Source: Diphasiastrum complanatum (taxonomy: Eukaryota; Streptophyta; Lycopodiopsida; Lycopodiales; Lycopodiaceae). Taken from it: DNA of 64,000 nucleotides. How positions within the stretch are numbered: the stretch's first letter is position 1; every line of letters begins with the position of its first letter. The stretch spans positions 31,960,802 through 32,024,801 of the forward strand of contig CM055097.1 of NCBI GenBank assembly GCA_029204225.1. The letters are read 5' to 3'. A program made the translations under genes and the position numbers. Shown here one piece after another: positions 10,642 through 25,188 of this stretch. The notes under the pieces are model-generated. The model was not told where the DNA came from. It worked only from the letters and a program-made list of their open reading frames with translations, and did not search any database.

Positions 10642-13600
10642 CTCCCTCTTAATCTAAATCCTTGAATTCCTTGACCTTCAAACTTAGTTCTACATAGAAT
10701 CTTTTGATGGACTCCAAACTTAATGCTTTAGTAAAAATATATGTTGTCATATCTTGCGTTCTACAGTACTGCAATCTAACCTCTTCATTGAGAACTTTGC
10801 TTTTGACAAAATGATACTTCAGTTCAATGTGCTTACTTCTGGAATGACATCTAGGGTTGTCTGATAAAGCGATGGCACTTTGATTATCACAAAATAATAT
10901 CCTCGGAGCATATTGATTCAGACCGATATCTGAGAGTAAGTTCCTCAACCAAATTGCTTCCTTTGTAGCTTGAGAGGCTGTGATATACTCTGATCAGTGG
11001 AATATAGAGCTATCGAAGATTGTTTGTGACTGTTCCAAAAAATTGGACCATTGTTGAGGAAGAATGTATATCCGGAAGTAGATTTACGATTGTCTACATC
11101 TCCTGCCCAACTCGCATCTACTATGTAACCACTGAGTAAATTGAGCTTGTATGCAAAAGTCCATAGTAGCTTGAAGATATCTCATGAATTTGATACTGAT
11201 TGAGAGAGCTGACTACAAAAGCTATGTCTGGCCTGGTACAAATCATGGCATACATAAGAGATCCTATAATAGAATGGTAAGGATACTCATGCATTTGTTG
11301 CTTCTCATGAATTGTTTGGGGACACTGGTCCTTTGACAATTTGAGTCCTGGTTCCATTGGTGAGAGAGCTAACTTGCTATTCATCAGATTATATCTGACT
11401 AACATGTTGTAGATGTACTTCTGTTGTGTAATGTAGACCAACTTCTGTTTTCTATCTCTACGGATTTGTATACCAAGGCATAAATGAGCTTCACCCAGAT
11501 CGGTCATGTCGAATTCGAAAGATAGCATTGTCTTGGCTTCTTTTATCAAATCGGTACTGTTGTTAAAAAGCAATGTATCATCCACATACAAAGTGATAAT
11601 GATAAAAGACTGCTGCACTACTTTGAAGTAAACGTTTGAATCTGAAGGGCGTGGTGTATAGCCTTGATCAATAAAAAAAGTATTGATCCTTTGAAACCAT
11701 GCTCGAGCAGATTGCTTCAAGCCATAAAGTGCCTTATGGAATTCACACACATGATTGTGTTTACCCTCGATAATATAACCTTCGGGTTGCACCATGTAAA
11801 TGTCTTCTTCGATAACTCCATTGAGATATGTTGTCTGTACATCCATTTGATATATTTCCAAATCTATTGCAACGACAAATGATAGCAAAAGTCGAATAGA
11901 AGAATGCTTGACTACTGGACTGAAAGTCTCAGTGTAATCGATGTTGTATACCTGAGAAAATCCTCTGGCTACAAGTCGTGCCTTTCTTCTGTTGATGCTT
12001 CCATCTGCATTGTACTTGACTTTGAAAATCGATTTGCAATCAACTACATTTCTGCTGGTAGGTAATTCGACAATCGTCCACGTCTGGTTCTTGATAAGAG
12101 ATGAATACTCTTTTATTCATAGCTTCTTTCCAGAGATCTGAATCAGGCTGATTGAGTGCCTCTTGGTCAAACGTCGGTTCCTAAAAAAGATAAGCTGCAG
12201 ACTCGTCGATATACCAGTTAGGTGGTCTGCTAGTCCTTGAAGATCTTCTGGGTAATACAGGAAGTTGATTATTTCCATCATACTATAGTTGCTGATCTGC
12301 AACATCATCATCTTTTGATTCGTCGTTGATTTGTTGTTCGTCAAGAATAGAGGAGCTTGGATCTTCAATAGAAATAGTCAGGAATTGGAAAGTTCAAAGC
12401 ATCAGGAGAATCTGATAGGTCAGCTACACGGAGAGTGCCCTTTACTTTGACATCTTGAAGCTGATCTTCGATGAAGATGACATCCCGGCTAGTGAATATC
12501 TTTGACTCAATGGGATCGAACAACTTGTAGGCTTGATCTGAAGTAGTGTAGCTGATGAAAACACATTTGATACTCTAGATGGCAAGCTTCATCCTGAGAT
12601 CACAAGGAATCTGTGCAAAAGCAGTACATCCAAAAATTCGTAAGTTTGATAAAGAAGGTTTGGTACTTGTCCAAACTGGTTCTATTCTTTTTCTCAACAA
12701 GACCATTTGATTGAGGCAAATAGGAAGTGATGTATTGTTACTCAATGTTGTTGTTAAGGCAATAGTTTTTGAATTCATTGGAGATGTACTCTTCCCCGTT
12801 ATCTGACCTCAATGCTTTGATTCATTTGCCAGTTTGATTCTCAGCATGCTCTTTGAATTGTCTGAATTTGATGAAAGCCTGTAATTTCTATTTAATGAAA
12901 TAAAGAACTGTTCTTCTAGAGAATTCGTCAATAAAGGTAATGAAATACTTTGCATCTAGCAATGAAGGAGTTTGCATAGGTCCACATATATTTGAATGAA
13001 CAACATCTAACAAACCTTTTGCTACATGCCTATGACTCGATCTAAAATAAATCCTAGTCTGCTTTCCAAGGATGCAGCTATGACAGACAGGGAGATCGAC
13101 TTTGCCAGAAGGATAGTTGAGATCAAGAACCATGGATTGTCTGGACATGTTCATAACAGATGCATGATTCAAGTGTCTTAAGTGATGATGCCATAGTAAT
13201 GCTTTATTGACTAGAACAGAGATTTTCAAGGCTTGACTAGACTCAGAATAACAGTGTGTCAATCTATATAAGTAACCTTGTCTCTTGCCGAGTGCAAGGA
13301 TCTTATTACTCCTATCAATAATTCTGCATTGATCAGATTTGAATTCTACTTTATAATCTATATCTGTAATTCTAGTTATTGAGAATATATTTGTAGAGAG
13401 TCTAGGAACATATAAGACTTTTGATAGTAATTTGAATTGATCATGCTGGAATCGCAATCTTACAGTACCTTCACCTTCAATGGTGTGAGTACTATTGTCA
13501 GCAAGATGAACAAATTTTTTTGTATTGTAAGGCATGTAGGAGTTGAAGATCTCATGTTGATTGGTCATATGTTGAGTTGCTCCAGAATCCAGAAACCATG

Positions 13601-14609
13601 AATCATCCAAAAATGCACTTTGATCTTTGATGATAAATGTGCTGCTCCACTTCGACCTGGGGAGATGATGAGACTGTGTTTGCTTGTTGATCAGGTTGCT
13701 TGGCTGCGTTCTGTGCTTAGAGAATTCGGCAATCCTTGATCTCATGGTTATTGCACTTGCAATATCTGTAAAACATCTTCTTCTTCGATTGTGGATCTGA
13801 TGATTATGCTTGACTTTGAGTTTGTTTCTGATTCGTTGCATCCTTCTTGGAGCTTTTTTGCTTCTGTCACTTTGAGCCTTTGTTGACATATAGAGCCTGG
13901 GAGGAGGAAGTAGACGAAGTGTCTTGACTTCTTCTATTGTCTTCTTGTAGCAACATAGTGATAACTCTAGTAAGAGTTAAATTTGACTGTGTCGATATGA
14001 TCATCACCCAGTTCTCATATGTAGAGGGCAAGCTTGAAAGCAATGTCATAAATGTGTCTTGATTGTCTATGACTAATTCGACAGTGACCATCTGTTGCAA
14101 GGGACTATTAAACTGGTTAATGTGACTCTGAAGTGAATTACCAACAGACATCTTGAATGTGAAGAATTTCTTTCGTAGATGTAACTTAGTAGTTACGTCC
14201 CTCACATCATATAGTGAGTTCAAATGTCCCAAACGTCTCTTGATGTTTTAGCTTCAACTATATGTCCAATCTGTGTATCTGATATATTGAGGATGATAAG
14301 TGTGAAAGCTTTACCGTCCTTCAATTTCCACTTTGAGTCATCGTCTTCAGGTTTTACTTCTGTACCTATAACAACATCCCATAATTTACTGGCGATTAGC
14401 AAGGTCTTCATCTCAAATTTCCACAAATGATAATTGGATCCATTCAGCTTGTTTGTGATAAGATTGACTTTGAGAATCCATCTGGAACTTAGTCTGTCGA
14501 TTATATCGACGACGCTAAGATATGGTAATGCCAACAATAAGAAATCAATTTTACTGATACTAAAAGGTTGAAAAAAACTAAAGAGTATGATATCAATTTG
14601 ATATCGCAA
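10642..14609 (-). pseudogene. Ty1/copia gag-pol, family C, frameshifted but nearly complete
   Basis: Reading on the minus strand: gag N-terminus (14609-14220, KLNGSNYHLWKFEMKTLL); gag C-terminus (14232-13867); a zinc-knuckle-like CKCNNHEIKDC near 13750 in a shifted frame; protease SWFLDSGATQHM near 13600; GAG-pre-integrase LWHHHLRHLNH; the start of the integrase core FITFIDEFSRRT near 12925; integrase C-terminal part (12778-12575); reverse transcriptase (12100-11121) with QMDVQTTYLNG, ALYGLKQSARAW, LYVDDTLLF and GSLMYAMICTRPDIAF; and RNase H (10948-10649) with FCDNQSAIAL and RSKHIELKYH. Domain order is copia-type. Multiple frameshifts and stops mean no polyprotein could be made. It lies between LTRs at 14776-15421 and 9450-10641. 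Confidence 0.92.
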
Positions 14610-14632
14610 AAAATATCAAGTATTAAAGCTTT

Positions 14633-14775
14633 CGCTTAGATATCATGTTGGAATCAGATAAAGAAGTAGTGAAATTAATCTGATACCATGTCGGTATCAG
14701 ATAAAGAGTAATGATTTCGCTCTGATATACCATGTTGGAATCAGATAAAGAAGTAGTGAAATTGCTCTGATACCA
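14633..14775 (-). other. primer-binding site, amplified in four tandem ~44-bp units
   Basis: The authentic minus-strand primer site TGGTATCAGAGC (14764-14775, tRNA-iMet type) directly follows the 5' LTR. It recurs downstream in degraded form at 14719-14732, 14678-14688 and 14633-14645. The spacing is about 43-44 bp, and the intervening CTACTTCTTTATCTGATTCC is also repeated. Confidence 0.8.
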
Positions 14776-15421
14776 TGTCAGAAAGTGGTGTGTAGAAGAT
14801 AGGTCTAGTTCGAAAAGAAACTAATGAAAATAATTTGTGTGTCTAGAAAATAAAACTTTTCATGCATGGCAGAATAAACTATCTTCGTCAATTGTGATCG
14901 CCAGTTGGCTGGTGATCCACTGGCATCCATCCGGTTCCTTGTCATTGATTGCTGATAAGCAGTGAAATTGGCTGTAAACGTTTTGTCTGCATAAATGAAC
15001 CAAAACTGTAGCTCTGCAGAAATGAACTAAAACACCCACAGGCGACATTGTCGGACTTTTGACGAAAAAGACGAAAAAGGAGCCCTTAAATCTCATCTAG
15101 GGTTGTCCCACACTTTGCCAGAATTATTTCCTTAACATTTGAGGCTCTTTGGAAAAAGCAAAATATGCGACACTGTGATTTTACATGAGATTTCTGTCAG
15201 GCAAAAAATGCGAAAAAGGCAACACTACATTTTTCAACGGGATTCTTGAAAGGCGAAAAAGGAGACACTATCGTAAACTCTGTGTAATTCTGCAAACTGT
15301 GTAAAAACACTTGTAATTCTGCAGACTGTGTAAACACACAGGAAAATCTGCAGAATTGGATTAACAATGGATGAAGATTAAAACTGATTAGACGATTGGT
15401 AAGAAGGAGAATAATCAAACA
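14776..15421 (-). mobile_element. copia family C 5' LTR (deleted form)
   Basis: It runs on the minus strand from GTTTGATTATTCTCC near 15421 to ..CTGACA at 14776, directly followed by the primer-binding site. It matches the 3' LTR (9450-10641) except for a ~535-bp internal deletion at about 14885. Its outer end touches the TRIM-like element with no spacer beyond 1-2 bases. Confidence 0.85.
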
Positions 15422-15422
15422 A

Positions 15423-16058
15423 CCTCAAAGTTTGTCAGCAGCGGAGAGCAGTCCAGTAGACGATGTGACGCGTCGTGCACGCCTGCGGGCCGTGTGCGGG
15501 ATCCCATCCCCACCACCTAGCCACCCACCATCATTCCCCTTTGACCCCAAAAGGGTTGGTACCAGGGGACAAGGGTACATTGTCTACAATGAGCTTATAT
15601 GTGGGTTCTGTTATAGTCTCCATTTGCTTATGGGACGAATGCACTCTTTTTGGTGCCTTTTTCGGACGCAACCGCTTTGTGCGTAGCTTGCATCCTCCAA
15701 CACCCCCACTCAAGTGAGCACAGGGCAAAAGAAACCCCCACTTGGTTGCGTTCAGGACCAAAACACTTGCTCTGATACCACCTCAGAGTTTGTCGGTAGC
15801 GAGAGTGGTCCAATAGATGATGTGGCGCATCGTGCGCGCCTGCGGGCCGCGTGCGAGGTCCCATCCCCACCGCCTAGCCACCCGCCATCATTCCCCTTTG
15901 ACCCCAAACGGCTGATACCAGGGGACAAGGGTACATTGTCTATAATGAGCTTATATGTGGGTTCTGTTATAGTCTCCATTTGCTTATGGGACAAATGCAC
16001 TCTTTTTGGTGCCTTTTTTGGACGCAGCTGCTTTGTGCGTAGCTTGCATCCTCCAACA
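15423..16058 (-). mobile_element. TRIM-like miniature LTR element
   Basis: Two near-identical direct repeats of about 280 bp (15423-15702 and 15781-16058) flank only 78 bp. On the minus strand the order is: repeat starting TGTTGGAGGATGC at 16058 and ending ..CTCTGAGG; TGGTATCAGAGC, a tRNA-iMet primer site (15780-15769); a short spacer; a purine tract ACTTGAGTGGGGG (near 15703); then the second repeat starting TGTTGGAGGATGC at 15702. This is the layout of terminal-repeat retrotransposons in miniature. The repeat is distinctly GC-richer than its neighbours. No coding capacity is needed or seen; the 60-156-codon ORFs across it arise from the repeat sequence. The 3' LTR end lacks the usual CA. 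Confidence 0.75.
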
Positions 16059-16063
16059 CCAAC
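16059..16063. repeat. putative target-site duplication CCAAC (right)
   Basis: This matches 9445-9449 on the far side of the copia/TRIM block. Only five bases, so chance agreement is possible. Confidence 0.5.
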
Positions 16064-17986
16064 ATGGAGACAACCCATCTTAGAAGAAGATCAACGTGCC
16101 ATGCTGAAGTACTTCCAATGCCTAAAGAAGTGCATATTGACAACAAATCTCACTTGTTACATCTATGCCATTCGTGACACTTAGTGACTAAAGAAAAATC
16201 GAAGCAACCAAATCAGTCCTATATTCCATGCACAAGTGTTTGGGATATACAAATAGATTTTCAAAGGACCCGATTTTCAGAAAGTAGTCACAAATACACA
16301 TACCCTTGCCTTCCTTTCCACAATAGAGTTGCATTGAAGCACAAAAATAATTAATCAAAGAAGGGTGATTGGACCAAGGACTTGACTTTGGTGTGGTCCA
16401 ATCACAAAGACCCTCCCTATAAGGAAAGATTTTTTTTGTGTATTTTGGATCCTGAAAGTGCTATTGCTAAATGTCAAAAGATGATCTTCTCGGTTTCCAA
16501 GCTTCTATCTTTAATTGCTTGATGCTTTGGATCTTAGGAATGCTTTTCTATTGTTCATGCATTAGGTTTGTAATGAAGGCATTTGTTTGTAGGGAAGGAT
16601 AACCTAAGGAGCACAAGACTTTTTCCCATCATTTGGTTACCATTCTATTTTTATGCTTTTAGAGTTAAATCAATGTTGAAAACTAGTGTTAAAAGTAGTG
16701 GTAATGATGAAGATAGTGTTAACGTATTGTCAATGGTGAACCTAAAGCTAGAAGAGTAGTAATGCCATTAGTGTGGCTTGATGTGTGTTTTTGAGATGAG
16801 ATCAGAGTGCAAAGAGTATGATTTAAGTAGTGTTAACTTGAATTTTGTGGTCTTATGGGTTGTAGCAAAGGTGTTGAAGTGAGAAAAGAGTGTTTAGTGA
16901 TCTGAGAGTGATATTCGAACAACCCGTAAGCACTGTATTGCATTTGCATAAATATGCTCCAATAAGGTGGTCATAATGAAGGCTCTTGCACTTGAACAAC
17001 AATAATGTCTTAAAAGCATTGGTAAGTTCAGGTGTAATGATGTACTTGACATCCTTCTTCAACAACTCATAGAGAGTTTGGATGCATAGGATTAAAAGGA
17101 TGACGCTTTAACTGTGAAAGTACAATAAAGAGGATTCATCCTGATGCGAAATTCATGACATTTATAGAGATAGTTATCCAAGCAAATATAGGATCACCTC
17201 CAAAGTATAAATGTAAAATGCATCCAATCTGTTCAAATAATCATAAAAAGATAAGTTTTGAAATGAATCATGTGCATTAGAAAGATGGATTGACATGATG
17301 TGCTGATACACTTATGCACACCATTAAGTAATAAAAGTAGTCTTTTCTCATCAGTGTTTGTAGCATTCGTATCCAATCAAAATGCCCATGTCATCTAGAA
17401 ATCTAGGTAGGCTCTTCTGATAGGATTGGCAAGGCTAACTCCAAGCTCAAGTTAGATAGTAAAGAGTCTCAAGGTTTTATGATGAGCAAGTAGTCGTAGA
17501 TTGTGAATTGTAAATCTGTGTTGAGAGTTCACAATATCAGCTGTTTATATCAGATTGATTCTGTTATGATGAAAACCATAGAAGGAGGTTATTTCTTTGC
17601 TTGAGCATCTGTATACTTCCCAAATGCGCCATCACGAAAACATTGAAGATGTCAATTTTTTTTAATCATATCAGGGAAAGGTAATTCTTCTGTAGAAAAC
17701 CACAACACAAGCAGGTCAATCTTTAACATGCCTTGCAAAGCAACCTTGCAAAGCAAGGCAGGGCCAAAAAGATTTACACGTTCCATTTAAGGAGAAAGTG
17801 TGTGATCAAAGGTGAAATAAATCTACATTATGTAGGAAAACTTGAAATTAAAAAAAGAAAATCTCAAAGGAATTGTTGTTGTTCAAGTGGCAATAATTCA
17901 TGTGAAAACAAGAATGTTGTGGTATGCCATAAAGGACGTGCTATAAGGATGATATCTTGCTAAAAATAAATGTTAATATGAAGCAT
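16064..17986. other. unassigned interval
   Basis: It starts with about 120 bases open in the plus frame (WRQPILEEDQRAMLKYFQ), which may be the continuation of the pre-insertion frame at 9348-9449. Beyond 16184 no gene, RNA or named repeat was recognised. Confidence 0.4.
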
Positions 17987-18263
17987 ACCTCCAGATTTTT
18001 TTAGAGTGCATTTGGAGGATGCCTTAAATGGCATAATATTGTACCTATACATGATTTTATGGAGCACTAAATAAGTTACACATTGTAAGGTACTATTACT
18101 ATTTTGAGAAAGTGACTAAAGCACCTTACAAAAGTGTAAAGCTTACTTTCTATTTTTAAAAAGTCTCACAATTCAAAACCTATTATTTTTTAAAAGTCAC
18201 ATAAATCCAAATTTATTATATTTAGAAACGCTTCTATTTTTTTTTTTTTTTAAATCTGGAGGT
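17987..18263. mobile_element. possible MITE with 12-bp inverted termini
   Basis: ACCTCCAGATTT at 17987-17998 is the exact reverse complement of AAATCTGGAGGT at 18252-18263. The 277-bp unit is AT-rich, has no ORF and contains smaller internal inverted repeats. Flanking bases (CAT / TAT) do not give a clear target duplication, so transposon origin is a guess. Confidence 0.4.
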
Positions 18264-18267
18264 TATT

Positions 18268-18335
18268 AAGATGGGGAAGGCCCCTGGGCGGGGGCCTCCC
18301 ATGGGGGAAGGGCCCAGCCTGAGGCCTTACCCCAT
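18268..18335. repeat. GC-rich partly palindromic block
   Basis: A short island of GGCCC/GGGCC/CCTGGG motifs (AAGGCCCCTGGGCGGGGGCC ... GAAGGGCCCAGCCTGAGGCC) stands out in AT-rich surroundings and can fold on itself. It begins five bases past the possible MITE. Confidence 0.55.
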
Positions 18336-20580
18336 ACATAATTTTTCCACAAACTACATTGATTAGCTTGAACACATGGGATTTCCTTTTCAATAGCAAC
18401 ATGGCATAACGATGCATTATGCATTATGCGTGAATTCGTGGATAGAGCACGAACCTAAAGACTCAACTTTCAAGCCTCACACATAAGATGTCAGAGACAT
18501 CCCACAGGTTTAATGCCAAATAGCTTCATCAATGAAGGCAAGTTGCACTGATGCAGCCTCAGTGCAGCCAAATTGTATCAAAACTAGGTACCGAGCCCAC
18601 GTGGTATGATCGTTTTTCATCATAAATTTGGCACAATAATTCAGGTTGAGGCCACTCGACAGTGGACATGGCTAAGGACATGCATGCCAAAGTTGCGGAT
18701 GTGACGGTCTGCTGCATCTCCTTGATGGTAATTTCCTGACATACCCACTTCATATTTAGTGAGATTCAGCAGATGCATGGGTGGTACACAACGTGTTGGG
18801 GAGACTGGGGGCCATCTCACCTTCAAGAATCATGACCGGGAAAGGCAGTTATGATTAATTTTGACAGTTGAGAACTTGAGATCCGAAACCCACTGCTTGA
18901 TGATAGCCCACGTTATTAACATAGTGACTGATAGTGTCATAGTAGGCGTCGATACAATTTCTATTTTGAAGTTCACCTGGACTCTGACACTTAAATAATC
19001 AGCTGAAGTGGAAGCATCTGTCCGTGCTGGGAACCATCAATGTTGATGAGATATTGCAGCCGAACTTGAGCCTTGAATTTCTACAGGCTCGATTTGGCTT
19101 GGCTACTGTGCCCTTCCTAGAGTCGTGTGAAGATAAACTGCTTCCCTTCTGGTATGTACTATGATGCTGATACACCGATGAGTAATCGCTTTGACACTTT
19201 GAAGTTTGATCCAGCATGTTCAGGTGGATCAAACTTTTCTATTTTCAAATTTCAGACCAAGAACCATATGACGCTCATCATATTCAGAAAGCAACCTCCA
19301 CGCGGTATTACCGAGACTGCAAAATAGACGTTTCACGCAGAAGGAAATTGGAATAACTGTAATGAGGTCCGACATTTCCTAAGTCCTTATGTATCATATC
19401 GAGACAAGTTGCCCCATCGATAGAACAAAACGAACAAAGTTTAATGAAAAACGTACACAATCACCAAACAAATTAACAATCACCAAATCCAAAGGATGTA
19501 TATCAAGAAGTGGTCATGCCAAGTGGAAGTAAATAGAGAATCATGATTTTTTGTGAGCCTTTCTTGACCATTTAGATCAGTGTTATGTACAATTGGCCTC
19601 AATATGCCAAATAACAAATGACAAAACTAGTTAAGTTTCTTCACACTCCCTCTTCAACTAGTTTTAGCATAGTTTTAACCATACAACTTTGATCCAACTT
19701 TAGAATGATCTCCATCCTAAGTATAGAACTCCTTTCTAAAAGTTTTATAATTTCCAAAATAGAACCATTCATGATTGGTTCATGATATAGACAATAGTGT
19801 CCAAATTGGATACTTCACTATTTCTATCATGAATTTTCCATATTAAGATGTAACTAGAAAATGAAGTGTTGAGATGAGACAGTGCAGATTTGAACTCCAT
19901 CCATTTCATTGTTCATTCTGTATGAAATCAAATAGAATGTAAATGCAATGATACCTCCATGCTTCCTCATTTGAACTCAGACATGTTTAGTAATTTTGAG
20001 CCTTGTGCAAGTCTCATGTATTTTCTTTTATAAGAGAAATTGAACAAAATTTCTTGACGAACATTGTTCATCAAAGCTTAGTTGTCTAGCACTTACTTGG
20101 ATAGTCCATGGGCATTCTTGACGAACATCGTTCGTCAAGGTGTCTTGTCTAATAGCCTATTTAACTACATGGTTTAAGTCCCAAAGTATTCAAAAAGTCT
20201 CAAATTTTCTAAACATGTTGACTGGAAAATAACAGCAACCAAACAAAAATGTGAGTAATCAACCAATGCTTGCATGTCTCCTCCATATTTGTCCTTCCTT
20301 GATATGTCTCCACCATGAAACTACATGAATGAGCATCCATTGCCATCTTGTCACAAAGGACCATCAACTCTTGGAAATCCATGAGTAAAAAAGTACAATA
20401 ATGATGCTAATTCAGCTTCACATGACTCCATATAACTAGTAGGTAGCACTAATCCATCTTCAAGATCTACTTGATACAATAAAATGACCATAGATTCACC
20501 AAAAATTGACAGTCTCTAAGCACTGACACCACGTACCTCAATACTTCAGAACTTAGCCATGAATGAGTGATATAATGAGA
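18336..20580. other. unassigned interval
   Basis: No gene recognised. Short open patches on both strands (for example 18559-18826 and 19000-19330) have ordinary composition but no motif I can name. From about 20000 the sequence may already be LTR (see 20690-21002). Confidence 0.4.
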
Positions 20581-20591
20581 GTGGTCCCGGT

Positions 20592-20662
20592 CCTTCTTGG
20601 ATCCCGAGCCACTCTATGAGCTTTGTTTCCATCCTTCTTGGATCCCGAGCCACTCTATGAGA
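20592..20662. repeat. ~39-bp tandem duplication
   Basis: TCCTTCTTGGATCCCGAGCC plus ACTCTATGAG occurs twice, about 39 bases apart. It probably lies in the LTR that ends at 21002. Confidence 0.75.
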
Positions 20663-20689
20663 GTGTGAGAGAGCTTGTATTGCCACTTA

Positions 20690-21002
20690 GTCTTCTGATC
20701 AGAGTTGGCTCCAACCCTTAGAAATTTTCTACATTCTCTCTCTCTATTGAGAGCAAAGCCTTGCACCTTCTCTATCTACCCAAGAGCAACAAATTTTCAT
20801 ACTTATTTTTTTTCATCAAGTGTTCTCACTATGTGAATGATAGTTTTTGGATGATAGAATGCATATTTGTAAGCTCTTGCCTTGATATTGTCAAGCTAAA
20901 TTATTTGCATAAATCAAGAGATAGATTCATGTGCAATCACACACACCTTAGGAGATCAATCATGTTGTTTTGGAAGTCTCCAAATATGTGAAATTTTTGA
21001 CA
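20690..21002 (+). mobile_element. 3' part of an LTR related to the 823-bp LTR
   Basis: This shares with the 823-bp LTRs the ordered blocks TACCC(A/G)AGAGC, CACACACCTTAGGAGATCA, CATGTTGT..GG..TCC and a terminal ATGTGAAA...CA. It is followed directly by a primer-binding site. The 5' boundary could not be fixed. Confidence 0.6.
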
Positions 21003-21014
21003 TAGTATCAGAGC
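21003..21014 (+). other. primer-binding site, iMet type
   Basis: TAGTATCAGAGC, one base from the canonical TGGTATCAGAGC, lies directly after the LTR-like end at 21002. Confidence 0.65.
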
Positions 21015-21850
21015 TAGCATAAGGATGATTTGCATGCATCAATCTTGATGAAAAATTGCTTGAAAAACTCAAATTTGAGAGTAACGTAGAATTTTGATGC
21101 AATCTAGGGGATTTTTGGATCAAGAGGGATCAAAATTATATTGATTTGATCCATGCTAAGTACTGTATGGACTGATGTGCTTAGACACATGTGAGATCAC
21201 CTAACTTTGAATGGTTGGTGTTCCTCCAAGGTAGATCAAAATCTAGTGCATGATAGCTTATTGGAAAGCTATCGAAAGTCTAGTTTGTGGTGCAATTGAT
21301 TTTAAGCCAAATGGATTTGTCTTGAGAGGGTTATTGGCATTCAAATGAAGGTGGGTAGGGCACCCAACCTGGTTGGACATGCCAAAGAAGGCTCATATCT
21401 AGCTTATATCATCAAAAAAATCTTGATTTTCATTTCCAATCTAGTCTAGGGTAGATCTAGATGAGATTTTATGGCCATAGCCACATAGTTTCACTCAAAT
21501 CCATTGTGTTTTAGTAGTTTGTGGAGTCCTAGAGTCTTTTTCAAGTTTTTTGAAGCTCGTGGAGGGATTTGGCTCAAAATCTTGGAATACTTCATCTTTG
21601 GAGAGAAGCAAGATAGATTGAAGGAGATTGACATTACTTGTGAGATTGATCTCACAAAGAAATTGCAAGATCTCAATTTGGAATTGGATTAACATTTTTG
21701 TTAGATCCTTGTTTGAGAGAGAAGAAACAACATTACTTGTTTTTTATCCATTACAAATTAATTTCTGAAGTAAAAATGGCTTCCATGGGTTCTCTACTCT
21801 TCGAGCAAGGAGACCGTTATTAGCAACAAATAGGGTTTGAAAGATTATGC
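21015..21850 (+). mobile_element. copia leader and remnant gag start
   Basis: The leader shares the block GGTAGGGCACC.A.CCTGG with the leader of the element at 51056. A possible gag start, ATGGCTTCCATGGGTTCTCT at 21776, resembles the MGSIGAFLLE start at 43909 but hits a stop after about 15 codons. No further gag is readable, so the element is a 5' remnant. Confidence 0.5.
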
Positions 21851-22441
21851 TATTCTATGGTGCAATGTTTAACACTATTTTAGGGCTTGTTGAAACTCGT
21901 TTCGCAATGTAGACTTGGATTTGTCACATGTTGTGTATCATGAGAAAAAGGGTACGTTATGGAAAAATCATGACTTCGTCACAAGAATCCCCTATGAGGA
22001 CTATTCAAGTTTGGAAACGTATATTGGTTGCATGTTTTTGTGGTTTCAAAATCTATGAATGGAAATGGTAGATATTAGACAATATGCAATGGTGAATTGG
22101 GCATTAAGCTTACCATGCTTACATATGGATATAGGAAAGCTTAGTTAACATAAACCAAAGCATATACTTCATTAAATAAGTCCATAAAACCAAAGATCGC
22201 TTTTTGCATTAATTCTTTTCAAACCTATGCATATGTTGGAGTAATGTTCGAATAAGTTAGGGTTTACGACGTATATTCTCTTGAAGGCACATGGACTTGT
22301 GCAAGAGTAATTGCATTCATAGGGATTGAAATGGCATGGAATTGCCCTAGATTGTAAATGTTAGGGTTATGCTCTATAATCGGATGTATATGCACCATCA
22401 TATATAGTTTAACTTGTTATCGCTACATGATTAGGTTTTAC

Positions 22442-25188
<2,747 letters not shown>

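Noticed and set aside
15396-16184. Several 80-156-codon ORFs on both strands
   Set aside because: They run over the direct repeats of the TRIM-like element and change frame between the repeats; not conserved proteins.
18268-18335. Rho-independent-type terminator or rRNA fragment
   Set aside because: GC-rich and foldable, but this is nuclear plant DNA with no adjacent gene and no rRNA similarity noted.
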